Positions 6,453-12,890 of a DNA stretch of 25,928 bases are shown one piece after another. Numbering within the stretch: the first letter of the stretch is position 1; every line of letters begins with the position of its first letter. The DNA comes from a virus: positions 1 through 25,928 of IMG/VR virus record IMGVR_UViG_3300033991_000131; one strand, 5' to 3'. Both the position numbers and the translations under genes were made by a program. The notes beneath the pieces are model-generated. The model ran no database searches. It had not been told where the DNA came from and saw only the letters and a program-made list of their open reading frames with translations.

Positions 6453-7003
6453 AAGTAAAAATTTTACATGAAGCTGGATATGAACAGGCATTAATTGGGA
6501 TTAGTTTATCATATAAAAAAGTTTCAGAAGATGACCCTAAGTTTTTTGAAAAAATGGAAAAAATTGCTTTTAAGTTATCTTCAATGGATGATGGGCATAA
6601 CAAATTTCTGGAATCTATTTATGTTTGGTTAGATGTGACTGCCCCCCGATATTGGTGGCAACAAGCAGATACTTATCGTGTTGGTTGTTCTAAACAATCA
6701 GAATCAACTATGCACACACTAATGAAAAACGAGCTTGACCAAAGCAATTTTCAAGAACCATTAGATCAGAATATACTTAATAATCTCAATGAGTTACAAA
6801 AAACAGGGGAATTTAACAAACTAAAAAATTATTTGCCTGAAGGATTTTTACAAAGGAGAATTTGGTGTTTGAATTATAAAATGATCCGTAATATTATTAA
6901 GCAAAGGAAAAATCATAAGTTGCTTGAATGGCATTTATTTATTTTCTATTTGCTTATTACATTAAAACACTCAGAATTTTTTGATGATATTTTAGAGGAC
7001 TAA
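6449..7003 (+). CDS. ThyX-like protein (flavin-dependent thymidylate synthase fold), divergent signature
   Basis: 184 residues. GHNKFLES (~49-56), then APRYWWQQADTYRVGCSKQS (65-84), aligns with the ThyX core where an (R/Q)xxRHRx7S signature follows a Q; here RHR reads TYR while downstream Ser/Gln residues are kept. The C-terminal LPEGFLQRR...NYKMIRNIIKQRKNHKLLEW resembles the ThyX segment with Asn, Arg and a final Glu-x-R-like helix. ThyX makes dTMP from dUMP using FAD and folate. Loss of the RHR arginine/histidine leaves activity uncertain; it may use a different nucleotide. It overlaps the upstream gene as ATGA. Confidence 0.6.
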   Translation: MKVKILHEAGYEQALIGISLSYKKVSEDDPKFFEKMEKIAFKLSSMDDGHNKFLESIYVWLDVTAPRYWWQQADTYRVGCSKQSESTMHTLMKNELDQSNFQEPLDQNILNNLNELQKTGEFNKLKNYLPEGFLQRRIWCLNYKMIRNIIKQRKNHKLLEWHLFIFYLLITLKHSEFFDDILED

Positions 7004-7005
7004 TT

Positions 7006-7215
7006 ATGTGGACAAAGAAAAAAATCAAAAACATTTATAGTTGTTTTACAGAGAGGCAAAGATTTACATTACTTCTAATGATTATATCAGGATTTATTTT
7101 ATATCTTGATTATAGTGATTATCTTTTAATATGGTGTTTTTGTTTTATTGTTTATTTATATGCTATTATAGATTATCATGATATGTGGAATGATTTTGTT
7201 AGAAAACAAAAATGA
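7006..7215 (+). CDS. Small membrane protein, two predicted TM helices
   Basis: 69 residues: a basic N-terminus (TKKKIKN), hydrophobic helices at ~20-36 (FTLLLMIISGFILYL) and ~39-56 (YLLIWCFCFIVYLYAII), and a charged C-terminus. Positive-inside reasoning puts both ends in the cytoplasm. The start follows GAGGA by seven bases, and the stop overlaps the primase start as ATGA. Function unknown. Confidence 0.65.
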   Translation: MWTKKKIKNIYSCFTERQRFTLLLMIISGFILYLDYSDYLLIWCFCFIVYLYAIIDYHDMWNDFVRKQK

Positions 7216-8135
7216 AAACCTTAATTGACACATTTGATGTAATTGCATATTTAGACGAGCATCACATTCCTTATAGTCTAAGTGGGAAAAATACAACATC
7301 TGGATGGGTTGAGGTTAAATGTCCTTGGTGTCATGATCCATCAATGCATCTAGGAATTAACCTAACTACAAGATTAATTAATTGTTGGGTCTGTGGAGCA
7401 AAAGGGTCTATAAAAAGATTAATTCAAGAATGGGAAGGAACTTCCTATATCAGAAAAATAATAGATCAATATCAAGATAAAACTTATGAATCTTTAAAAA
7501 GAGATATTCTTATTAGACATGAAAGAAATGGAACACACACAGTTATCCCACAAGAATGCAATGATATGTTCCCATTAACTTATACTGATTATTTGAGAAA
7601 AAGGAATTTTGACCCTAATTATATTATCAAGAAATATAGATTGAAAGCTTTTCCTAATCATGGACAATTTAAATTTAGAATTTTTATTCCTGTATATATT
7701 GATAATGTTCTTGTAAATTTTACAGCTATGGATACTTCAGGAATTAAAGACAGACAGAAGTATATTCATTGTAAAAATGAAAATGCTATTATCCCAATGA
7801 AGGAATGTGTTTATAACATTGATTCAGTCAGAGATATTGCTATAATTTGTGAAGGTGTTGCCGATGTGTGGCGTGTAGGAGATGGAGCAGTAGCTACTTT
7901 TGGAGTAAATTACTCAATGTCTCAAGTAAATTTACTCATTAAAAAAAGAATACAAAAAGCTTATGTACTTTATGACAGTGATGAAGCGGGGAAAAAGAAA
8001 GGACAGCAGTTAGCAAGCGATCTGTCAGTCTTTATTCCAACTGAAATCATAGAATTAGAACAAGGTGATCCGGGGGATATGTCTGAGGAAGAAGTAAAAA
8101 AATTAAGGAGAGAAGTATTCTATGAAAAAGGATAA
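7212..8135 (+). CDS. DnaG-like primase (zinc finger plus Toprim)
   Basis: 307 residues. Residues ~36-62 form the N-terminal zinc finger: C37PWC40H, then CWVCG with C58 and C61, the CHC2-type template-reading module. The catalytic Toprim core is shown by ICEGVAD with E214, YDSDEAG with D255 and D257, and GDPGD with D286. No helicase-interaction or helicase domain follows, so it is a compact primase acting with the DnaB-like helicase at 15620. It would synthesise RNA primers for lagging-strand replication. Its start overlaps the previous stop; the Shine-Dalgarno is weak, so translation is probably coupled. Confidence 0.88.
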   Translation: MKTLIDTFDVIAYLDEHHIPYSLSGKNTTSGWVEVKCPWCHDPSMHLGINLTTRLINCWVCGAKGSIKRLIQEWEGTSYIRKIIDQYQDKTYESLKRDILIRHERNGTHTVIPQECNDMFPLTYTDYLRKRNFDPNYIIKKYRLKAFPNHGQFKFRIFIPVYIDNVLVNFTAMDTSGIKDRQKYIHCKNENAIIPMKECVYNIDSVRDIAIICEGVADVWRVGDGAVATFGVNYSMSQVNLLIKKRIQKAYVLYDSDEAGKKKGQQLASDLSVFIPTEIIELEQGDPGDMSEEEVKKLRREVFYEKG

Positions 8136-8535
8136 ATGGATACTAGGATGGAAAGTAGTAAAAAAACAAGAAGAAAATAATTCTGTTTTTACATCTTCTA
8201 CAACACAGGGATATGTTTGTTTTTATTCATATACAAAAATAACAGAGAAACCAAAAAACTGTGGTCCTCTTGCCGTGTTCAAATCTTTTTATGACGCTGA
8301 AAATTTTTTAAAATATATCTATATTTATTTAGATAAAAATCTTTCTATTTTTGAAATTCTACCATGTATTTATATAGAATCAAAAGAAGACTGTGTTTAT
8401 TCTATGAATTTAAAAACAAAAACAACACAGAAATTTTTAAAACAGAATTTACCTTATGGAACTGTTCTTGCTGATAAAGTTCTTTTAGTTCATATAATTA
8501 AAAAGAATGTAACAAAAAGATTAGAGGAAGAATAA
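8122..8535 (+). CDS. Conserved-type phage hypothetical protein
   Basis: 137 residues. It starts with GWKVV and contains a GPLAVFKSFYDAENFLKY block and, near the end, LPYGTVLADKVLLV. I have seen this combination (GPLxVF, then LPxGTxLAdxV) in phage proteins of unknown function. No catalytic motif is visible. The start has AAGGAG 11 bases upstream, within the end of the primase gene, and the two genes overlap by 14 bases. Confidence 0.65.
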   Translation: MKKDKWILGWKVVKKQEENNSVFTSSTTQGYVCFYSYTKITEKPKNCGPLAVFKSFYDAENFLKYIYIYLDKNLSIFEILPCIYIESKEDCVYSMNLKTKTTQKFLKQNLPYGTVLADKVLLVHIIKKNVTKRLEEE

Positions 8536-8538
8536 ATA

Positions 8539-8736
8539 ATGGAAACATTACATCCAGAACCAAGTGGGACAACTTATTTATTTAGAAATGGGAAATATTA
8601 TTTGTATAGCATAGCTTGTCCTCAATGTGATTATCCTTTTCCTTTGTTTTGGTGGACAGAAGATTCTTTTATCTTTCGATGCGAACATTGTCATTATGAA
8701 TGGGAAAATAAAGGATTTAAAAAAGTATTATTTTAA
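8539..8736 (+). CDS. Zinc-ribbon mini-protein
   Basis: 65 residues with CPQC (~27-30) and CEHC (~48-51) separated by 17 residues of strand-like aromatic sequence (YPFPLFWWTEDSFIFR), the classic zinc-ribbon layout. The start follows GAGGAAG. Related by architecture to the genes at 8749 and 9434 and the relic at 9624. Confidence 0.7.
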   Translation: METLHPEPSGTTYLFRNGKYYLYSIACPQCDYPFPLFWWTEDSFIFRCEHCHYEWENKGFKKVLF

Positions 8737-8748
8737 TTATATATTAAA

Positions 8749-8973
8749 ATGGAACAAACAATAATTGTTACTGAAAACAAACTATATTTTATTGTGTCTT
8801 CTGTATGTATGAATTGTGGTTCAAATCAATTATCATATGAAAACACATCAAACAAATTAAAACAAAAATGTCATGATTGTGATTATCAAACTGAATATAG
8901 AATGGTAACAAGAGAGATTAAATCAGAAATATACAGATTATTTAAAGAGAGAGGTTATTATGTCAAGAATTGA
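8749..8973 (+). CDS. Zinc-ribbon mini-protein
   Basis: 74 residues with CMNCG (~20-24) and CHDC (~41-44) and an intervening polar strand, followed by a charged helix. The start at 8749 has no obvious Shine-Dalgarno, only AT-rich sequence, so expression may depend on coupling. It overlaps the next gene by 14 bases. Confidence 0.65.
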   Translation: MEQTIIVTENKLYFIVSSVCMNCGSNQLSYENTSNKLKQKCHDCDYQTEYRMVTREIKSEIYRLFKERGYYVKN

Positions 8974-9223
8974 TGAAATTAGAAAAGAAGTAAAAATGAT
9001 TAGGAAAGCAGCTAAAGTAGAAAGGGGGGATAATTATTGTTTTTGTAAGCATGAGTTTGAAATATGTTCATGGTGTACAATTAGGAATCTGCTTCTACTT
9101 CTTGAAGAAACCTTGAATATTATAGATTCAACTATGGATTCAAGAGAAAGAATAAATGTAAAAATACCAAACAAAGCTCCAAAAGCAAAAAAGGAGATAG
9201 AAAAATATGATCACTGGTTTTAA
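8960..9223 (+). CDS. Cys-rich helical mini-protein
   Basis: 87 residues. A basic helical N-terminus (residues 1-23), then CFCKHEFEICSWC (~27-39), a tight cluster of four Cys and a His that could bind zinc, then a leucine-rich helix (IRNLLLLLEETLNII) and a Lys/Pro-rich tail. Start has AGAGAGG upstream. It overlaps the next gene by 17 bases. No family recognised. Confidence 0.65.
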   Translation: MSRIDEIRKEVKMIRKAAKVERGDNYCFCKHEFEICSWCTIRNLLLLLEETLNIIDSTMDSRERINVKIPNKAPKAKKEIEKYDHWF

Positions 9224-9437
9224 AAATTTTATAAATAACTATTTTGAATTAGGTGTTTTAATAAGTGTTATTTTTTCCCTTGTTATTGTGACAACAACTT
9301 ATGTAATAAACACAAAACCAACTATTCTCAATTCTATTGTAATTCTTAATTTGCTTTATATAAGTTTTGAAGTTATTGAAGGTGTTTTAGGTTGGGGTGT
9401 TGAAAGATCATTTTGGAAAGAAAGGAATAAAAAATGA
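9207..9437 (+). CDS. Small membrane protein
   Basis: 76 residues with a clear transmembrane segment at ~15-33 (LGVLISVIFSLVIVTTTYVI) and a second hydrophobic stretch at ~40-56 (ILNSIVILNLLYISFEVI). The start has AAGGAG ten bases upstream, inside the end of the previous gene, and the stop overlaps the next start as ATGA. Function unknown. Confidence 0.65.
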   Translation: MITGFKNFINNYFELGVLISVIFSLVIVTTTYVINTKPTILNSIVILNLLYISFEVIEGVLGWGVERSFWKERNKK

Positions 9438-9628
9438 AAACAGAAGTAGTAAAACATGGTATTCAATATTTTATTAATAATGGGGTTTATTGCCCTGAAT
9501 GTGATGAAATTAAATTTGGTATTGATACTGTACTGGACGTTACACCATGGGGTGGTCCTCAAAAATTTATTTATACATTTAGATGTTACAAATGTGATTG
9601 CATTTTTACAGTAACGGAGGACAAATGA
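9434..9628 (+). CDS. Zinc-ribbon mini-protein
   Basis: 64 residues with VVKHGIQYF at the N-terminus, CPEC (~20-23), CYKC (~51-54) and an aromatic strand between. It is paralogous to the start-less sequence immediately downstream, sharing the KHG, CPEC and final CxxCxC pattern. The start follows AAGGAATAAAAA and overlaps the previous stop. Confidence 0.7.
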   Translation: MKTEVVKHGIQYFINNGVYCPECDEIKFGIDTVLDVTPWGGPQKFIYTFRCYKCDCIFTVTEDK

Positions 9629-9827
9629 GTATATAGACTATTATGAAATAATAAAACACGGAAAGACCTTTTTCAAGAAGAGAAATATCAAGTGTCCTGA
9701 ATGTGGGTCAAGTACATATGCTCATGAGATTTATAAAGAGATAGCTAGAACAGATACAACTTTTTATAAATTTCATTGTTGGACTTGTCATTGTGAATAT
9801 ATAATTGGAATAGATAAAAATGAATGA
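9624..9827 (+). pseudogene. Zinc-ribbon paralogue with no in-frame start codon
   Basis: A 67-codon open frame encodes EIIKHGKTFF, CPECGSS and CWTCHC, matching the gene just upstream position by position, but it has no ATG, GTG or TTG in frame before those motifs; an in-frame TAA lies at 9612-9614. A good Shine-Dalgarno (CGGAGG) precedes ATG 9625, but that frame reads Met-Ser-Ile-stop. Loss of four bases from an ATGAATGA repeat would explain this: restoring them gives a normal start. Alternatives are an ATA/ATT start or a -1 frameshift after codon 3. Confidence 0.55.
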
Positions 9828-9832
9828 ACTTT

Positions 9833-9908
9833 TGCGGTGTAGCTCAGATGGAAGAGCAACTGGCTGTTAACCAGAGGGTCACAGGTTCGATCCCTGTCAC
9901 CGCAGCCA
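9833..9908 (+). tRNA. tRNA-Asn (anticodon GTT), CCA encoded
   Basis: A full cloverleaf: acceptor TGCGGTG (9833-9839) pairs with CACCGCA (9898-9904); D-stem GCTC/GAGC (9842-9845/9854-9857); anticodon stem CTGG/CCAG with loop CTGTTAA, anticodon GTT at 9866-9868; T-stem ACAGG/CCTGT with loop TTCGATC. Discriminator G9905 is followed by genomic CCA. The top anticodon-stem pair is an A-A mismatch (9859/9875). It decodes AAC/AAU and begins six bases after the relic gene's stop. Confidence 0.95.
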
Positions 9909-9919
9909 AGATCAACAGA

Positions 9920-9996
9920 GATAAGGGCTTAAGTGGGTTTTCTCCTTTTTCCCCACACACTCCGATGATGCTGGCTAAATTGGAGTAGCCCTTATC
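9920..9996 (+). ncRNA. Predicted three-way-junction RNA in the tRNA-to-10025 interval
   Basis: A perfect 10-bp closing stem (GATAAGGGCT 9920-9929 with AGCCCTTATC 9987-9996) encloses two further perfect helices: GTGGG/CCCAC (9933-9937/9952-9956) and ACTCC/GGAGT (9959-9963/9982-9986). The junction linkers are 3, 2 and 0 nt, so the last two helices can stack. It starts 12 bases after the tRNA and ends 28 bases before the ATG at 10025, whose Shine-Dalgarno is CAGGGAG. It could be a cis-regulatory leader or a processed small RNA; I cannot match it to a known class. Confidence 0.5.
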
Positions 9997-10024
9997 CTAT
10001 AATAAATTATACAGGGAGTATTTT

Positions 10025-10228
10025 ATGAAACCAAAACAAGCAGTAATTATACAAAATAGTGAGGCTTTTTTTAGTAACCTATTTGAAACACAATGTGATC
10101 ATTGTGGTGAAACAACATCTTGTATTTATGCTGAAGACCCATTCATCAGGGAAGTCTATCCAGAAGATAAACCAAGAAAATCCTATTGGTGTCAATCTTG
10201 TTATAATAACAGACACTCTGAGGTATGA
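10025..10228 (+). CDS. Zinc-ribbon mini-protein
   Basis: 67 residues with CDHCGE (~25-30) and CQSC (~56-59) at a zinc-ribbon distance; the acidic loop between is longer than in its relatives. The start has CAGGGAG eight bases upstream. It follows the predicted structured RNA and precedes the replication-organizer-like gene by five bases, so it may share regulation with it. Confidence 0.7.
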   Translation: MKPKQAVIIQNSEAFFSNLFETQCDHCGETTSCIYAEDPFIREVYPEDKPRKSYWCQSCYNNRHSEV

Positions 10229-10233
10229 AATAA

Positions 10234-11514
10234 ATGGATCAAGAAAACCATAAATTCAAATTAAAGAATGTTAATATGGATTACGCTTTAGCAAAAGCTC
10301 ATAATCTAAATTTGACGGATATAGCAGTCTTAAACACCATAACCTTACTTGATAATAAAGACCATTGTTTTGCAAGTAATGGTTATTTAGCAGATGTGTT
10401 GGAGGTGTCTGAAAGAACAGTTTCTGCAAGTATTAACAAATTAATAGAAGAAGGGATTATTTCAGTAATGAATTTTAATGGAAGAAAGAGAACTATGAAA
10501 TCAAACTATAGAAGTGTTCTTCAGAACAGACTAGAAGAAAGCTGCGAGGCAGGATCGCAGGAATCTTCTAGTCAGCATAGAGAAAGTCTTCCAGAAATAT
10601 ATACAAATATATATGTACAAGAAGATAAAGAAAAGAAGATAAAAGAAAATAACTGTGCAGATGAATCTGCACACCCTTTTCCTTCTTTATTCTCTTCTGA
10701 AAAGGATAAGAAAGAAGTAATCAAACATTGTTTTATCCCAAAGAAGCTACAACCTATCTTTGATTATTGGGAAAGGAAACCTAATGATCTCCAAAAACAT
10801 AAACGCAATACCAAAGTTCTTAAAGAATCAATAAGCAGATTAGAAAGCCTTATGGAAGGAACCTTGTTACCGAGAGAGGATTATCCAGAGTGGCACGATC
10901 ATAAATTTACTGAGGAGGAAATAAAGCAATCCATAGATAATTTTGCTTTGGCTGCTCATGATCATAATTATGATCCACAAAATGATAGTGTAAAGAAATA
11001 TATGAGAAAGATGTATATAGATAGGTTTTTATGGAATCCTGATGCAAAGAAGTGGGAAAAGAGTCTTTTTATAAAGTATCTTAAAAAACCTCGATGCCTG
11101 AATGTGGAAGATACATCCCCAAATCTTACAAAGAAGATTAAGAGATGGTATGTTGCAAATGTCCTTGGTGGTATTGAACCTGAATTTAGTGCAGAAGATA
11201 TGAATTGCTTTAAATATGCTTCGCAAAGACTGAGTGACTTTTATAAAAAACATAAACATAAATTTGCATTAGGAATGAATGATAGTTTAATGGATTTTGT
11301 TGATGATCTCTGTGATGCAATTAGAAAAGATGTAGATGATAATTTTACTAAAGTAACACCGAAGTGGTTCTGCTCCGATTACACATTTAATAAAAGACTT
11401 CCTACTTATCTGTATGATCAGGCAGCAATTAGAGATGAATACTATGAAGATTTTGGTATAAAAAATAATGATGATGGTAATTGGACCCCACCAAGTATTT
11501 ACGATGAGGAATGA
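10234..11514 (+). CDS. Winged-helix replication-organizer-like protein
   Basis: 426 residues. Residues ~22-90 form a winged-helix domain like those at the N-terminus of phage replication initiators: LNLTDIAVLNTITLL, then an HTH ASNGYLADVLEVSERTVSAS with recognition helix ASINKLIEEGIISV. Residues ~97-165 are a polar, low-complexity linker (Ser/Glu/Lys-rich), and ~170-426 a helical, unrecognised domain. Lambda O and related organizers bind origin repeats lying inside their own gene; the linker DNA here carries a cluster of perfect palindromes. The likely job is origin recognition and loading of the DnaB-like helicase at 15620. A transcription factor is the alternative. Confidence 0.65.
   Translation: MDQENHKFKLKNVNMDYALAKAHNLNLTDIAVLNTITLLDNKDHCFASNGYLADVLEVSERTVSASINKLIEEGIISVMNFNGRKRTMKSNYRSVLQNRLEESCEAGSQESSSQHRESLPEIYTNIYVQEDKEKKIKENNCADESAHPFPSLFSSEKDKKEVIKHCFIPKKLQPIFDYWERKPNDLQKHKRNTKVLKESISRLESLMEGTLLPREDYPEWHDHKFTEEEIKQSIDNFALAAHDHNYDPQNDSVKKYMRKMYIDRFLWNPDAKKWEKSLFIKYLKKPRCLNVEDTSPNLTKKIKRWYVANVLGGIEPEFSAEDMNCFKYASQRLSDFYKKHKHKFALGMNDSLMDFVDDLCDAIRKDVDDNFTKVTPKWFCSDYTFNKRLPTYLYDQAAIRDEYYEDFGIKNNDDGNWTPPSIYDEE
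10516..10672 (+). other. Candidate replication origin: palindrome cluster in linker-coding DNA
   Basis: Three perfect inverted repeats: GTTCT-TC-AGAAC (10516-10527); a compound hairpin with outer stem GACTAGAAGA/TCTTCTAGTC (10529-10538/10564-10573) and inner stem CTGCGA/TCGCAG (10542-10547/10555-10560); and GTGCAGAT-GA-ATCTGCAC (10655-10672). Between the second and third is a very AT-rich stretch (about 10585-10654) including TATATA and A-rich purine tracts, a possible unwinding element. In lambda-type phages the origin lies in the same place, in the initiator's linker. No clear tandem iterons are seen, so the origin call is inference. Confidence 0.45.
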
Positions 11515-11526
11515 AGAAGAATTAAA

Positions 11527-11706
11527 ATGAGAGTAGTCTTAATTTTAAGAAATGATGATAATGAAGTAATGTTTGGTAAACTTGTTTATTCTGAGTTTAT
11601 AGATTTAAATATATTTAAAGGAACATTTCTTCTTAATGAAAAGATAGATACAAAACAAAGTTTTTTACAAAAATTAATAGAAACAATTAGGGAAGTGTTT
11701 AAATGA
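11527..11706 (+). CDS. Small protein, paralogue of 12056-12271
   Basis: 59 residues, unrecognised. Its C-terminal half (FKGTFLLNEKIDTKQSFLQK and on to IREVFK) aligns without gaps to the C-terminal 30 residues of the protein at 12056, with about 12 identities. The start follows GAAGAAGAATTAAA, and its TGA overlaps the ATG of the lipoprotein gene. Duplicates on either side of the lipoprotein suggest a linked function. Confidence 0.62.
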   Translation: MRVVLILRNDDNEVMFGKLVYSEFIDLNIFKGTFLLNEKIDTKQSFLQKLIETIREVFK

Positions 11707-12056
11707 AACTAATAAAATTTGTAGTGTTTTTAATAATTTGTTTTTTTGCTTTTTCTTGTAGTAGTAGTGGAAGTAGTTCTTCTCAATTAAATTATGAACA
11801 AATTACTGAAACAGAAATATGTTTATCATGGGATGATCCAAATTCACCAGAAGCAGGTATTCTAGGTTATAAAGTCTATATAGGAAATAATTCAAGGGAT
11901 TATACAGAAGTTATTGATGTAAATATGGAAAAATCATTAACAATGGATGATTTAACAGAAGGATTGATTTATTATTTTGCTGTTACAGCTTATAATGCTA
12001 CTGCTGAAAGTGATTATTCAAATGAAGTTGAATATGAGTGTGGGGAAGATAGTTAA
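11703..12056 (+). CDS. Lipoprotein with a fibronectin type III domain
   Basis: 117 residues. A basic start (MKLIK), a hydrophobic segment and AFS-C19 form a lipoprotein signal peptide; the lipobox is slightly atypical (Phe at -2). A Ser-rich tether (20-28) leads to an FN3 domain (~35-112), recognised by LSWDDPNSPEAGILGYKVY, a central strand block and LTEGLIYYFAVTAYN...YSNEV. It should be exported and lipid-anchored, facing the periplasm or cell surface. Its location among early genes suggests action on the infected cell, for example superinfection exclusion. SD AGGGAAG is eight bases upstream. The gene overlaps both neighbours. Confidence 0.8.
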   Translation: MKLIKFVVFLIICFFAFSCSSSGSSSSQLNYEQITETEICLSWDDPNSPEAGILGYKVYIGNNSRDYTEVIDVNMEKSLTMDDLTEGLIYYFAVTAYNATAESDYSNEVEYECGEDS

Positions 12057-12271
12057 TGGAAAGGAAAAGAACAACAGGAAAAGTCTTATTAACATTTGGT
12101 GATCAAATATTGATTGGTGATCTTATTAGTGGTCAGTATCGTTGGACTGAAGGTTTTAGGGGGAAGATAAGGTTTGATGGTTCATTTATAATAAAGGATG
12201 TTATTGAAGATAAAAAGTCTCTATTAGAAAAATTTATACTTATTTTAAGAGATTTATTTAAGAGGGATTGA
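12056..12271 (+). CDS. Small protein, paralogue of 11527-11706
   Basis: 71 residues; unrecognised. A strand-rich N-terminal half (GKVLLTFGDQILIGDLI) is followed by FDGSFIIKD and a helical KKSLLEKFILILRDLFKRD tail, which matches the small protein upstream of the lipoprotein. The start overlaps the lipoprotein stop as TAATG, with GGGGAAGA upstream. The amphipathic C-terminal helix could lie on the membrane surface. Confidence 0.65.
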   Translation: MERKRTTGKVLLTFGDQILIGDLISGQYRWTEGFRGKIRFDGSFIIKDVIEDKKSLLEKFILILRDLFKRD

Positions 12272-12273
12272 TT

Positions 12274-12888
12274 ATGACTTGTATTGTTGGATTAAAAGAT
12301 AAGGATGGAAATATTTATATTGGTGGTGATAGTTGTGCTTCTGATCCTGTTGGGATGCAAACAAGAAGTGATGTAAAAGTATTTAAAATAGAAGGTTATG
12401 GGCAAGTTGCTATTATTGGTTTTTGCTCATCATTTAGAATGGGGCAGGTTTTACGTTATAAACTTAAACTTCCAAAAAGAAAGAAGAATGAAAATATTTA
12501 TGAATGGATGTGTACAAAATTTATTGAAGCAGTAAAAAAGGTATTAAACCATGAGGGGCTTTTAACTGTGGATGATGAGGGTGTAGATTCTTTTGCTGGT
12601 CCTTTTCTTGTAGCATATGAAGAGAGATTATTTAAGATAGACACAGATTTTCAAGTAGCTGAACATCGAAGACCATATGATGCTGCTGGTGTGGGGGAAT
12701 CATATGCTTATGCAAGTTTATACACAACTGATGAACATATTATAGAAGGGATAAATCCAATTACAAGAATTATTATTGCATTAAAAGCAGCTACTGAGTT
12801 TTCTCCATATGTACGTCCACCTTATATTATAGGTGTGCTGAAAGATAGGAAATATTATGAAGAAATTTTTTTTGAAGAGGAGAAATGA
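12274..12888 (+). CDS. Proteasome/HslV-like Ntn hydrolase
   Basis: 204 residues from ATG 12274 (AGAGGG seven bases upstream). Met removal would expose Thr1. Counted from it, Asp18 (in GGDS) and Lys34 (in SDVKVFKI) fall almost exactly where proteasome beta subunits carry the catalytic Asp17 and Lys33. SFRMGQVLRY, FLVAYEERLFKIDTDFQV and the AAGVGESYAYASLY segment match a phage family related to HslV/proteasome subunits. Length fits one beta-type subunit. No HslU-like ATPase is in view, so a self-standing peptidase or amidase is inferred. An upstream in-frame TTG at 12268 would bury Thr and is rejected. Confidence 0.72.
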   Translation: MTCIVGLKDKDGNIYIGGDSCASDPVGMQTRSDVKVFKIEGYGQVAIIGFCSSFRMGQVLRYKLKLPKRKKNENIYEWMCTKFIEAVKKVLNHEGLLTVDDEGVDSFAGPFLVAYEERLFKIDTDFQVAEHRRPYDAAGVGESYAYASLYTTDEHIIEGINPITRIIIALKAATEFSPYVRPPYIIGVLKDRKYYEEIFFEEEK

Positions 12889-12890
12889 AA

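Noticed and set aside
7224-7253. TTGACA followed 17 bases later by TATTTA in the primase gene
   Set aside because: The -10 matches poorly and the site lies deep in conserved coding sequence with no gene boundary.
9826-9833. GAACTTTT before the tRNA, matching part of the 43-bp repeat
   Set aside because: Only eight bases match and no TATAAT follows at the right distance.
9958-9987. Hammerhead-ribozyme-like CCGATGA in the three-way-junction RNA
   Set aside because: The core requires CUGANGA plus a GAAA and a cleavage triplet; the U is changed and GAAA is absent.
9965-9988. Seven-codon leader peptide (MMLAKLE) inside the structured RNA
   Set aside because: No Shine-Dalgarno, and the bases are taken up by the P3 loop and stem; most likely chance.
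12268-12273. TTG start two codons before the Ntn hydrolase ATG
   Set aside because: ATG 12274 has a well-spaced AGAGGG and leaves Thr as residue 2, as the catalytic mechanism requires.
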